A DNA stretch of 64,000 bases from Lepidodermella squamata. Lineage: Eukaryota; Gastrotricha. The stretch covers positions 3,410,001 to 3,474,000 of the forward strand of contig JBLDXI010000013.1 of the NCBI GenBank assembly GCA_047495785.1, written 5' to 3'. The notes under the pieces are model-generated. The model made no database searches, was not told the DNA's origin, and worked only from the letters and a program-made list of their open reading frames with translations. The position numbers and the translations under genes were made by a program. Below are positions 35,977 through 47,904 of the stretch, one piece after another (positions within the stretch are counted from its first letter, which is position 1; every line of letters begins with the position of its first letter).

Positions 35977-38900
35977 TTATAAACTTCTATTCACATTGTT
36001 ACCAACATCGCATATACTATCAGTTTCAGAGGGCGATACGTGGCAAGCATTGAGTTTCAGATTGTCAAAGCCGACCTTCCCTGTTCCGTAAATCGCAAAG
36101 GTATACATGCCAATCTTCGGACAATGAATGGCCAGCCTAATAGTTTCGCTAATATCCTCGACAATGGCGTCGAAAGCTTCGTAAGGATCGGCAGAGTCGT
36201 TGAACGCTCCATACATAATTAGGAAATCCACTTTCATTACAACAGATTCCTCATCCTCTTCGCTCTCATCACTTGATTGGTCGTCGTCGTAGTCCTCCTC
36301 CTCATAATCGTCGTCATCATCTAATTCGTCTTCATAGTCATCGTCATCATAATACTCTAATTTCGACTTGGGAAGTTGCAGAGTGACGAAAATAACATTC
36401 GGAACAGCTTTTCCAGGTCTGCTTTTGACTTCGTAGCGGAAAAACAAAATGTCGCCTTCGCCCTGGGAAATGGAATCTGCCGTCATGCAATTAGTTAAAT
36501 TTGTGACGTAATCAGCGTTTGGTTCAACAGCAGGGCTTTCGAGACCGACCGCCGAAAAAGCTGCGGAAATGTCTTTCTGTTCGTTTTCCGTCATTTCGTA
36601 TACGTATGCATAGCCCAGCAACTCGTAGAGAGCGGCTGTCATGTTCATAAAATCGTCCCAATACAATCGATTCGTGCCGTAGAAAAGCTTATAGGCCTTG
36701 AAAATGTCCCAACCTGGCTTTTGGGACAACAAGTAAAAAGCGTGGTTGTACAGGCCGCTGCAAATGTGGACATCCATGTCAGGCCGGTAATCGCGGTAGT
36801 GTTTAATTTGCATCGCATCTGATGTCGGCTTTTTGATATTGCGGACAAGGCCCCGACTTGCGGCATCCTTCGGCTTTTGCGCATCGATGTCGAACAGCCA
36901 ATCTGTAGAGTCTCGAACGCAAGCTCGAACCATCATTGCCGTAATATCGCTAAAAGCTGCAACAATATGGTTCAGATAGAAAACTCAGAATTTCTGCTTA
37001 ATAACACCTTCATTTATGCAGCCACTTTCTCCGTCGAAAATCAGGCCCGAATATTTAGCCGTAATAGCATGTCCGATTTCGTGGGATACTGAATCAATGC
37101 TGGAACAAGACGGGTATTCATTGTTGACATCGCCATCCCCTGTATGAATATGAAGACGTATGATATTCCTAGACGAAAATGTCATCTGAACTGCTCTAAA
37201 CACATTTACACATTTACAAAAATTTCCCCCCTAACAAATGTATTTCAACTTACACAGAACTTACACTTAACAACAACGAATTAAAGTTCTACTTTTTTTG
37301 AAGAAGGATCAAGAGCAGTTCGGACTCTCGAAGGGGCGCTATTCAGGTGATTTCCTGACGTTAATTCCCCAAGTCAATTTTTCGTAAATGATTTGAATTT
37401 GAGGCTCCTAGGTCAGGCAAGATTGAGTACTCTTCCCTTGAACCGATCGTCGACCATGCTAAAAGCAATTCCCATTTCATTACCCCCGGGTTTGGATGGG
37501 AGCATTAAAAAGCGTTAACACATTTAGGCAAACATTTCCTTCAAAAGTGTGTTGTTAAAACTGACCAAAAAACAGGCCGTTCTCGTTCCAAAATGCAACG
37601 GCTCTCAAATCTCCGTAGGGAATGTGGATTTTGAGCGGCTTCCCTTCAGTTATCACGCCAAAATCTTTCAAATCGACTGCAACATGTTGAAATAAGAGAG
37701 GCAATGTTGAGAGAAATGTAAGTTAGAAAACTGAAACCAACCATGTTTCGCCAAACATTTCAGTGTCAAGTCGGCGTAATTGTAGCAATCTGAGGCTACT
37801 CCATAAGCCCCATTGACCTGAATGTTAATGTATCATGTTAGCATTAATTAAAACGGAGTGCCTATTTGTACATGATTATGTGGTATATTTTCCCTTTATT
37901 TATTTATTTATTTATTATTTATTTAGCGAGTCTGAATCCAATGAGGAAGCTCGAGCAAAGTTAAAGGAAAAAAATGGGCATATCACAGTTGTCCGTTCAG
38001 AGTCTCGTCATATTAGTTCAGTTCCATTCGATGTCCTGTGGTCTACTTGTTGCTGAATTCGAAGGGCCCGCTCGTCAGCAAGAACTGGTAGGTGGCTTGC
38101 CGGCAAGCATGAGCGGTTTGCGCGTTTTGAGCCTCTTGTGGCAGAAGGTTAAATAGAATTGCACCTCTGTAGGCGAGTGTTTTTTGACCTTGGAATGAGG
38201 ATAACGCCGGAACCTCAAGCCTTTTTGTACATAAATATGTGGTATATTTCCCCTTTTTGTACATAATTTCCTTTTTACATTTTTTACGCTAAAGGTTGAT
38301 GTTTTATATGGTTTAAAAATGTTTTTCTAGTTAGTAGCGAGCTGAGACACCTACTGGGCGTCATTTGACACATATGGGGTAGATCTATGTACACAAAATT
38401 GGCGATATTCGTATCGTACACAAATATCGTCACACAAATGCGTATTAGGGATTTCATCCATGAGAACCTAGAATTTAGCTCCTAAAAAGTTTCATTTATT
38501 CTTGCCACGAATCACTTTCGCAGAACAAGTTTTTTGTCTATAAAATCAAGCTTCTCATGAGGGTGTAAATCTAGCGAAGGGTTATGGTTGGGGTTAGGGT
38601 TAGGGTTAGGGTTAGGGTTAGGATCAGGGTTAGGGTTAGCTTTGGGGTTCGGCCTCGATATGCAAGTGATATTACGCAAAAACCCAGGGTAATTATCTGA
38701 TGGACAACATCCCTCGTACGCATCTCTGCACGATGCGAATATCGCCAATTTTGTGTACATAGATCTACCCCATATGTGTCAAATGACGCCCAGTAGGTGT
38801 CTCAGCTCGCTACTAACTAGAAAAACATTTTTAAACCATATAAAACATCAACCTTCAGCGTAAAAAATGTAAAAAGGAAATTATGTACAAAAAGGGGAAA

Positions 38901-40019
38901 TATACCACATATTTATGTACAAAAAGGGAAAATATACCACATATTTATGTACAGATAATTATGTACATAATTATATACCACTCTAATTAAAATTTCATTA
39001 ATTAGAAAATTCGAGAATGATATTAACTGCACGGAGACTAAAGCTCAACTAACCGGGTCTTCAATCGGCGCCCCGCACATGTAAGACATAACTTTCGCGT
39101 CTTTGGCGACCTTGAGCTGACCGCCAAGGTCATAAACGCTGATCATTCGTTTAGGATGTTCAACTAAGCACTCATCCAGCTCAGATCGCTTCGATGTGAG
39201 GTCAAGCGTCAATCTATTCTTCCCGATTCTAACATTGCCACCGTAAGTTATTTTACCAGCTGCGTAGACACGAGGGAACGCTTGATAGATGGTTTCCTTG
39301 AAAATGTCGAAGAAACAACCTGCAACAGAGAAGCACAGCTACATTTCTCTTTATGAAAATGTGAAAGGAAAACCCTACTGAATATTTGACCTTCATGCAG
39401 TTCGTTATTAATCGCTAAATTGTCAAGCATGGTCATCTCATTAGTATCTGGGTCAAGCCATAAGTAACGCTCTTTCCTCACGTCCAGTTCCACCCCATGC
39501 CCCTTCATTATTAATTTGTAATAACGGTGTTATTAAATTAAATCGGAAAATTACCTCAGTGAAATTGTAACGAATTGCCAGTCTTTCCATGCAGCCTTTG
39601 ATGCTACGCCCGGTGCTCATGTTACCCGCTCGGGAAATCAAGGGTCGCGATTTCTGCTCATATTCCTCCAAATCGTATCTCCCCTGGCCGCTGAGAATGT
39701 AGTTGGAAAATTGAGTATCACCCTCCGTGATTATTACATTGAAGCCCAGAAGTTGGTAACCGCTTATTGTGAGGGCGAGGATTAACTTTTTCCTGCCATC
39801 GGGCAGCACTTCTTCGTCATATAGCGTAAAATTCTGATTGGCTGAGAAGCTCAGAAGTTGCTCGATCGTATAGTTCAGTTTGCCAACATCTTCTTCCGGG
39901 TGAACAATGGTTAAGTTCAAAATTTGGGTGAGATTGATCACTCGAATGCTATCTGCGAGATCTGACAGGTAGAGTGAACTAAAAAACGAGGTTAGGACTA
40001 TTAATACGGGGCGTTTCAT
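35977..40019 (-). CDS. M4 metallopeptidase, copy 1 (intact)
   Basis: Seven exons: 40019-39555, 39502-39391, 39319-39054, 37817-37742, 37676-37566, 37139-37008 and 36956-35977; 713 residues. A signal peptide opens the protein. Exons 1-2 encode an FTP/PepSY-like propeptide. Exons 3-7 encode a catalytic domain of the vibriolysin/pseudolysin type: YGGNVRIGK, VNGAYGVASD, the zinc site HEIGH, the third ligand and following Asp in NEAFSD (split by an intron), and the catalytic histidine in DVHICSGLYNHAFYLL. Exon 7 continues into a PPC-like beta domain (VDFLIMYGAF...ETIRLAIHCPKIGMYTFAIYG) interrupted by a 36-residue Asp/Glu-rich insert. It should be secreted, activated by propeptide removal, and cleave peptides before hydrophobic residues as M4 enzymes do. 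All catalytic residues are present. Bacterial ancestry is an inference. Confidence 0.88.
37140..37565 (-). other. M4 copy 1 intron 5
   Basis: A 426-nt intron separating the FFG exon from the zinc-site exon. The same intron in copies 2 and 3 is only about 50-60 nt, so this one has expanded. I see no recognisable element in it. Confidence 0.6.
37818..39053 (-). other. M4 copy 1 intron 3, expanded by repeats
   Basis: A 1,236-nt intron that is about 120-150 nt in copies 2 and 3. The difference is explained by a foldback element (38226-38921) and related TTTGTACAT/GTGGTATATTT sequence near 37865-37900 and 38920-38980, plus a TTTA simple repeat near 37895-37925. Confidence 0.7.
38226..38921. mobile_element. 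foldback element with TTAGGG-type core
   Basis: The left arm at about 38226-38411 and the right arm at about 38736-38921 are reverse complements over roughly 185 bp; examples are CACCTACTGGGCGTCATTTG and its complement, and TAGATCTATGTACACAAAAT and its complement. The spacer contains a run of GGTTAG units at about 38587-38640, with one degenerate unit. Sequence like the arm ends (GTGGTATATTT next to TTTGTACAT) also lies outside the element on both sides, near 37870 and 38930. It sits inside intron 3 of M4 copy 1. No coding frame is present, so it is nonautonomous. Confidence 0.78.
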
Positions 40020-40510
40020 TGTTTTCAGTATTCTTAAGAAATAGCTATGGTTTTGAAAATGAATTTGGACAATAATGCACGACCGAGAGGCTTTGTTTCG
40101 TAGGATAAACAGCTACTATTGTGGGAGCTGAGAGTTAAATAGTCTACTGAGGTAACTTTCTATCAAGTTAATTTTCAGCGGAGAACCGGGCTCATCTGAA
40201 TGTATTGTAATTACTCCGCATCTGAACGCATATGATCTTCGAAAGACCAGGCTAACAGACTTCTCAAGATATATTTCGCTAAGACGGTTTCATAGGTAGA
40301 AGCGGCCTACAATCATTTACCATCGTTTACCATTTGAATGGTGTAATATGGAAGCAGCTAATATGCGAAGTTACCGGGTAAATTTTATTGACAGGTCAAA
40401 AATATACAAATCATGTCGAAAATGGAAAGAGTCATACGCTGACGGCAAAACATTTGCTTTTATATATTGGGAATATCTGATCATCAATATTATTCCTCCA
40501 CTTATCAGCT
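40020..40510. other. spacer between M4 copies 1 and 2
   Basis: Holds the promoter of copy 1 and the 3' flank of copy 2. From about 40287 to the copy 2 stop it is almost identical to 48535-48761, the 3' flank of copy 3, which shows that the duplicated unit extends beyond the coding region. Confidence 0.7.
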
Positions 40511-40799
40511 TCAACTGCACAAACTATCAGTTTCAGAAGGTGACACATAACAAGCATTCAGTTTCAGATCGTCAAAGCCAACCTCCTCTGTTCCGAATAT
40601 GGCAAAAGTATAATTACCAATTTTCGGGCAATGGATAGCCAGCCTAATAGTCTCGCCAATATCTTCAATAACGACGTCGAACTCCTCGTATGGATTTCCT
40701 TTCGAGGAGGCATTGAACACGCCGTATTTGATAAGAAAATCCACTTTAATTTCAATTGATTCTTCATCAGATTCCTCGTCATCGTCGTCAGTATCATCA

Positions 40800-40890
40800 T
40801 CGTCGTCTTTGTCATCCTCGTCGTCTTCGTCATCCTCGTCGTCTTCGTCATCCTCGTCGTCTTCGTCATCCTCGTCGTCATCATCTGCAT
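40800..40890 (-). repeat. 18-bp minisatellite encoding acidic tract
   Basis: In the last exon part of copy 2, an 18-bp unit (TCATCCTCGTCGTCTTCG on the plus strand) recurs about four times, flanked by related GTC/ATC triplets. On the coding strand it gives repeated Asp-Asp-Glu-Asp. The matching tracts in copies 1 and 3 have different lengths and composition. Confidence 0.8.
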
Positions 40891-40957
40891 CGTCAAGATC
40901 GTCATCCGCGCTTTCTTCATCGTCGACTATCGACTCGGGAAGTTGGAGAGTAATGTA

Positions 40958-43900
40958 CAGGGTGTTCTTTTTAAAACCGAACATCCGCCGCGCGCGTTGG
41001 AAAATCGCGTGCTACCGCAAATTTTTATGCACAAAATTAAATATCCTTTTAAAAATATTTTTATTTTATTATATTAATAATTTTTTTTAAATAAAAATTT
41101 TGTTGCTACGGAAAAGCGTGCTGCGCGATGCCGCGCGTTTTCGCGTTGTAGCCGCTCCGCGCACCGCAAGTTCCCCGGCGCGCAACTTCATCCCCGTAAT
41201 TCCGCATTTTATCACCGGTGACGACACCTTTGTTAGTGTTTTTCTGATAGCATTTCAAGCATTTAATATGGCAGCCGGCGTCGTTTTTTCTAAATATGGC
41301 TCAATTAGACGTATGCGCTAAGCCTAAACAAGCCATTTTTATGCCGTTTTTCGCAGATCTTAAGCGTTTAACCCCGGAAACTTTCACCTAAGTGCGGTTA
41401 TACCTTGCGGAAACAGTGTTTCTAAGTACAGTAATGTATTCTCTACAAGATTACCACAGCCGTTTTTGTAGGATGATGGTTATTTTTAGCACGTCTGCCC
41501 TAACAGCCAGCCGGTCTTTCAGAGCATAGATCTCATTATCACCATCTTCAAGGAGGTCTATGCCTTCAAATCACCCGTCAAAAACACTGTCTCTCATTGT
41601 TTTCTTGTAAAGCAGAGTAAATACTACTTAGTTACCGTTACTTTTTGGAGGGTCACCGCGGTTTTTCACTTGCTGCTGCTATGGATGCATTCTGTCGATA
41701 AATGGAGTTTTTCGGGATATTCGGAACATTTACAATGTTAGCAAACAATTCAGCGGTCAAATGGGGGCTCAAATGAGTGAATTCACTAGGAGACATAAAT
41801 ACTTTGACAATGAAACAAGAAAAAGTCGGTGTTGCCATACTAACTCGTGAGCAGGAGGGACTTCCTTCTGCCATACCTGCTGTGTTAGATCTCATCCTCT
41901 GGCAAGATGAACGATCTTCAAGATGGTCCATGTCATGAATTTTGCTTAATTAGCATTGTTACTCATTGTTTTCTGGTAGAATAGAGTGTAAATTTCTTAG
42001 TTACCATGTCTTTTTGGGGGGTCACCGTGGTTTTTCTCGTTTTACGGCTTAGGATGCATTTAGACGTTAAAATGGAGTTATTCGGGTTTATCGGAACATT
42101 TATTGATGCTGGGAAATAATCAACGGTCAGATATGGGTAAAATTGGGTGATTTTCCTTGGAGACTATATCAATATGACGACAAAGCAGGAAAAAGCTAGT
42201 GTTGCCGCCGTAATTCGAGCGCAGGATCGACTTTCGTCTGCCCTACACACTCTGGTTAGACGTCATCATTGAGTCAGATCAGCAACCTTAAGGATAGCCC
42301 ATTACATGAAATAATCTGGTAAGAACAATCTTTCTCATGGTTTTCTTGTAGAATAAACTGTATATTTCTTTGTTACCATTACTTTTAGGTTGGACAACGC
42401 GGTTTTCCGCTTTAAGTGGCTTGGCATGCATTTTTCGGGTTTTTTCGGGTTTTTCGGGATATTTTTGGTCGTAGCAAATAATTTAGCGGTTAAATTTTGG
42501 CCAACATAAGTGAACTTGCTAAGAGAAGATGTCAGTTTGACAATAAAGCAGAAAAATGCTGGTGTTGCCGCCCTAACTCGAGCGCTGGGTCGGCTTTCTG
42601 ATACCATACCATCCTTGTTAGAGGACGTTTCAACGCGTTGTAGCCGCAATCCTTCGGGATTTATGGGGCCATATGACGTCGATGCATGAATTTTAGGCAT
42701 TGTGTGAATATATAGCTTTAATCGTGTTAAAATTCTGCAAAAGACTTTACCCGTTGACACATTTCAGCCGCTGCTACTGGTTTTCAGCGGCCGCATTAGG
42801 GCTAAGGTTTGAAATCGTTTGTTTTCGCTTATTCTTCTATTTCTCCGGGAAATTCAGCGTGTGGGGCGCGTTATATTATTGTGATTTATTGCGCTTGAAG
42901 TTACATCAATCAAATAGTTTACCACTTAAATATTACAAGAAACGTAAAATCTATGCGAGAATGCTGGACTGTTCTTACAGGACGCGTAGAATCAGAGATC
43001 AAAGGGATGCATATAAAAGACAAAGACTGGCGTGGTGTTAAACTTGCTTTGTTACCGCAGTCTCACAAACAGTTACACCCGCCCGCAACTGCGGTTACCG
43101 CAGGGAAATGGATGACAGGACACGGGCATCACCACGGAATATTCCCGCCGCTGCCCTGCGCCGCCACAAACGAGTGATCAATGTCTGAATAAGATCTCGG
43201 TTATCAGTCCTAAGCGTTGTCTCAGTCATCGGCTGTTTTCAAATCTCCGGCGGATCCAGTGATACCAATGAATTTTTCGCCGAAAATGATGCTAAATTCT
43301 CACTCTTAACGACTCACGCCGCGCGCCGGATGCTGCCAATGATGTTAAAGTTTACATGACGTTTTGTTAAACACTCAACCTGATTTGAATGGTGCAAATA
43401 AACGGCTGTTCATAGCCTAGCGATGTTGATTTTCCATGCTATGGATGTTAAGGATGCATTTATGAGTAAAAGAGATGCTAAGCGCTCTCTTTACTTGAAA
43501 GCAATCTTGCTATAAGGAATTCCTTACTAAGCAAGACATCCTTAGCAAGATGGCTTCCAAGTAAGGACGCGGTGTCACTGGTATGCTTTGTAGGAATGGC
43601 TTACTCAACAATCCTTACTCAGACTTCGCCGCTTCAGACTGAGCGATCTAAGGATCTGATCTCAGATGGACCTGTGCACCTTAAAAGACGCGGCGTAGAG
43701 TGAAGAGTGAGTGTCCATAGTTATGACTATTAGGATGACAGTCCTTACTAAGCACCAAGCTACGCTGACTTGTAAACCACTATCCTTAGTAAGGAACATG
43801 ACTGATGTTACGAACAGCAGCAAACGAAATGAACTGAGCGGCTAAATCATCGTAATCTAAAATACCTTGTATTTTTTCTTTTTGATATTATGAACATGTT

Positions 43901-44710
43901 CTACGAGACAGCTTTGATTATAACGCTGGTAACGCCTTTGAGATCAGCTTTAATTAGTCTATAGAAGTTAGCTACGGCCTCACTGCGGACGACGAAGTAT
44001 CACACAAGGATGAGAGAACATCAAGGATAAAGAAGGAAGGCAACGTGTCTTCCGCATCAGCAACATCTATGCCAGTAAATTCGACATGTTTCACCCCAGC
44101 TTTCCGTTTATTTACATGATACCACTGCCCTTTTCATCGTGAAACAGCTAGTTGCATTGCATTTCGCCCAGAAAAGGGTGCGTTTCTCTGATCCGCGGAC
44201 TGAAACTTGAGCGACAAGTTTTCAAGGCCGCTTGTTATATCATTAGACTCCTCAAGACAGCAGAAAACCACGTTGCACCGCCGTCTTCTTGATTCCAGCG
44301 GCGGATTTCAACGGCAAGGAAGCGCAATTTAAGGCTCTTTTCACCGATTTTGGGTATACCACATTGCGAAAACTGAGACCGAATAAGAAAAAACGGCGCG
44401 GCTAAAACATTTAGCTCGCTTAACTGACTTGAATGATGCGCGGCAAGGAGCCGCGCGCTTGCCGGTTACCTTAGGAACCGGGCGCGAAAACCCTGATTTG
44501 AGGCGTTTTAACCGCTAAAATTTAAAAACCGACGCGTCGACGTGGCAACGCGCGCTAAAATTCAAGGGCATCGCGCAATTGAAAATAAAATTAAAAATAA
44601 TTATTAAAAGTGATAAAAAATTATTTTAGTAAAATTATTTTTGTAAAATAGCCGCCAAATTTATTTTTCGCGACTACGGCAGGATGTTCGGTTTTAAAAA
44701 GAACACCCTG
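40958..44710. mobile_element. TA-flanked DNA transposon, nonautonomous
   Basis: The 29-bp terminal inverted repeats at 40958-40986 and 44682-44710 match perfectly and start CAGGGTGTTC. Each end is bordered by TA (40956-40957 and 44711-44712), the target duplication expected of Tc1/mariner-type elements. The intact copy 3 gene shows the same coding stretch without an insertion, which proves an empty site. I found no transposase: internal frames are short and lack a DDE/DDD signature. Inside are three diverged tandem repeats of about 365 bp (about 41580-42690) and a segment with repeated CTTACTAAG/CTTAGTAAGG motifs (about 43490-43800). The superfamily assignment rests on TA duplication and repeat length only. 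Confidence 0.88.
41580..42690. repeat. three tandem ~365-bp repeats inside the transposon
   Basis: Three consecutive diverged units begin near 41590, 41963 and 42330. Each contains, in order, CATTGTTTTCT or a variant, TTAGTTACC or TTTGTTACC, a GTCACCG/GACAACG block followed by GGTTTTTC, GATGCAT, a TCGG-ACATTT segment, and GTGTTGCC followed by CTAACTCG or a variant. They could be minisatellite expansion or captured satellite sequence. Confidence 0.7.
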
Positions 44711-46929
44711 TACAGGACATTTGGAGGAGCTTTGTCTGGTCTTTTTTTTACTTCGAAGAGAAAATAGTTAAATATCCCTTTCTCTTGTGAGATATATTCA
44801 GCCGTTACGCAATTTTTAAGCAAATCGTCTATATCAGACTCAGAATTTTTAACAGTACACTCCAAACCGACTGCCTTAAAAACTGCTGCAATAGCATCCA
44901 GCTCCTTCCCTTCTATTTCCAGTTCCTCCGCATATGACATCAAATCGCAAACACCGGACGTCATATTCGAGAAATCATCCCAAAAGAATCGATTGGCGCT
45001 GTAGAAAACTTTATACGCCTTGAAGATGTCCCAGCCTGGCTTTTGGGATAGCAAGTAAAAAGCGTGGTTGTACAGGCCGCTGCAAATGTGAACGTCCATG
45101 TCTGGCCGGTAGTCGCGGTAGTGTTTTATTTGCATCCTATCCGATGTCGGCTTTTTGATGTTGCGGATCATGCCTCGATTGACAGCGTCTCTTCTTTTTT
45201 GCGTATCGATGTCGAACAACCAATCTGTTGAGCCACGCGCACAAGATCGAACCATCATTGCAGTAATATCGCTGAACGCTAAGACGGCTTCCTATCATAG
45301 TATTATAAGCAGTTCTTAACAAAGTACCTTCGTTCATGCATCCACTTTCTCCGTCGTAAATCAGACTAGAATATTTTTCAGTAATTGCGTGAGCGATTTC
45401 GTGCGAAACGGAATCGATGCTGGAACAAGATGGGTATTCATTGCCAGCATCTCCATCCCCTAGCAAAATTCGCGGATTAAATAGAATATCGGGATTATTT
45501 AAGGCTTGAAAATGTCACCGAAAAACACTCCATTCTCGTTCCAGAAGGCTACGGGTCTCATCCGTCCATAATGAATGAAGATTTTTAGAGGTTTCCCTTC
45601 AGTGATGACACCAAAGTCCTTTAAGTTTACTTCGAAAATCAACAGAAGAAGTAATTGATGCATAAATGCTTTAAAACCTTTGCACTGACCGTGTTTTGCC
45701 AAACATTTCAGTGTCGTATCTGTGTAATTGTAGCAATCGGAAGCGACACCGTACGCCCCATTCACCTGAAAATGATGTTTAGCAGGGAATAAGAATGGTC
45801 GAGTAATTATAGTAAATGTAACTGAGATGGAAGATGGAAGAACTTGAATTCTTATACACGGCAGTTTCAATATCAACGCGTGTGTTACACATAATATCGA
45901 CTATCAACTAACCGGGTCTTCGATAGGAGCCCCGCACATGTAAGACATTACTTTCACGCCATCGGCGACCGTTTTACCGCCGAGATCGTAGATGCCAAAC
46001 ATTTTCTTGGGATGTTCGACTAAACATTCATCGAGCTCTGACCGCTTAGACGTGAGTTCAAGGAGTACTTTCCGCTTCCCGATTTTAGAATTCCCACCGT
46101 AACTTTCGACGGCTCCATGTGCTAGGGGAAAAGCTTGGAAGATCACATCGTTGATAATGTCGTAGATGCACTCTTGATGATAACACGAACATGCGGGCAC
46201 GTTTTGACAAATGAAAAAATCATGTTAATCATATAACAGGGGACTTACGGAACTTATCGACTTCATCCAGTTCATTGAATATTGAAAAGTATTCAAACAT
46301 TTGCAAGACCTTGGTGTCTGGGTCCAGCCATAGAGCCCGACTATTCTTCCTTCCCAAAATTACTCCAGGTCCCTGTTTGTAAGTTATTTACAAGTTGCAT
46401 ACACTGGGAGGGAGATAATACTTCAGTGAAGTTGTAACGAGACGCCAGTCTTTCCATGCAGGCCTTGAATCCTTTTTCCGAACTAACGTTGCTTGCTCGT
46501 TCGATCAACGGTCGTGCTTTTAGTTCATACACTTCCAAGTCATATTTTGCTTCGCCGCTGAGAATGTAGTTCGCGACAAGACCGTCATCCTCCGTGATTG
46601 CAAAATCGAAGCCAATGAGAGGATATCTGCGTATCGTGAGTGAGAAAACCAGCTTTCGCTTGCCGTCTGGAAGCTTTTCTTCATCGTCCAGCGTAATGTT
46701 CAAATCGTCGGATAAACTCAGGATCTTTTCAATAGTTTGATTACTTGCGACCAAATCGTCTTCGGGCTGGACTATCGTAACGTTCAAACTTTTGGTGCGA
46801 TTTATCAGCCTATTAACACTGATCTGTGAGGTGAATTTAGATTCGTATACAAGATGAATGAACGAAGCTAGGAGGGTTATTACGACGCGTTTCATGCTTC
46901 AAATTGCTTGCTGAATACACGTTCACTAG

Positions 46930-47290
46930 TAAAAATAAGTTATTAACTAGCCCTACTAGCTAATAACTAGCTCATTGTTCCAGCGTTATGTATAAGATGG
47001 GATATCTAGCGCACGATGTAATGTTGCTAGCTAAAAGATCAAGTTGCTAAAGAGCGCAGCGTTTTCACGGGAATTTTGTCACTCTGCTATATAGAAGACG
47101 AGAGCTATCTAGCAGGTTATTTCATACATCTAGCTGCTAGTTATCATGTCATCAAACCTCGCTCCTCTCTGCGTTATCTAGCTAGGCCTGAAATTCAAAT
47201 ACTTCCAGCCAACCACAATTTTGGGTTTTCATCTGCTAGCTAGCTAAAAATTTGAATTTTCAAGCTAGCTAGCGCACATTTCTCACACAA
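46930..47290. repeat. CTAGCTAG-rich segment
   Basis: The tetranucleotide-like motif CTAG and GCTAGCTA recurs many times, in both spacing and orientation, upstream of M4 copy 2. It is palindromic at the level of the motif. No function is evident. Confidence 0.6.
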
Positions 47291-47384
47291 CAGGACTTGA
47301 ATGCCTTGACATTGTTTATTGACACTTTCTCGGCTGCACTGCAGTGGCTGCCTCAGACCGGCACGAAATGTGCTGGAACTGATT

Positions 47385-47640
47385 TCATCAGCTGAAATAC
47401 GCTGAAATAAATTAGCCCAAGCTGAAATATGATGAAGCTGAATTCTGGCTGCGCAAATTCTTGCTCATTTTCAGTTGCGTAATTTGTTTTTCTACACTGA
47501 GCCGATATCCACTGAAATAAGCACATGGCGTGTTCATCAAGCTGAAATTCCATAAGACGCATTGCACGAAATTCAAATTGGCTGTACTAATTTTCTGCAT
47601 AATTTCAGCTAAGATAATATTAAGTGTAAAATAGCTTGAG
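47385..47640. repeat. scattered AGCTGAAAT repeats
   Basis: About eight copies of GCTGAAAT or its complement ATTTCAGC occur within 250 bp. The pattern looks like a degenerate short tandem array. Confidence 0.55.
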
Positions 47641-47904
47641 TTTTTCGCAAATTATTTTTATATAACTGATACAGACAAACTGATATACTCTCTTAGCAAG
47701 TAAACTTATTTTAGCCGCAATTGGACCCTTAATATTGTTTGCTAAAGTATTCAGCTTATATTCAGCTTAGTTGAAGTTCTAAGCTTCTGGGCAGGCCATC
47801 GGGCTAGTATCGGTTTTTCTTACTACTAATCTGACACTTCCTGCGAATCAGCCGCCCCTAGATTGCTAATGCAAGGTAGAAATGCTGGCATCTAGGAATT
47901 AAAC

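Larger units (their letters stand above)
40511..46895 (-). pseudogene. M4 metallopeptidase, copy 2, split by a transposon
   Basis: Exons 46895-46422, 46372-46249, 46172-45913, 45765-45690, 45629-45519, 45459-45328 and 45278-44711; the rest of exon 7 resumes at 40955-40511 after a 3,753-bp insertion. Excluding the insertion and one TA copy, all exons are in phase and no internal stop is visible (about 729 codons). It carries a signal peptide, FTP-like propeptide, VNGAYGVASD, HEIAH, NEAFSD and the DVHICSG histidine. As it stands, translation from exon 7 runs about 11 codons into the element and stops, so the peptide would keep the catalytic domain but lose the PPC-like domain and its acidic insert. 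It may be a truncated active enzyme or a recent pseudogene. Confidence 0.85.

Noticed and set aside
40511-40984. Independent short acidic protein starting MFGFKKN
   Set aside because: The start codon lies within the transposon's terminal repeat; the frame is the separated end of copy 2 exon 7.
40713-41090. Long serine-rich frame on the plus strand
   Set aside because: It is the antisense of the Asp/Glu tract of M4 copy 2; GAC/GAT/GAG repeats read as serine codons on the other strand.
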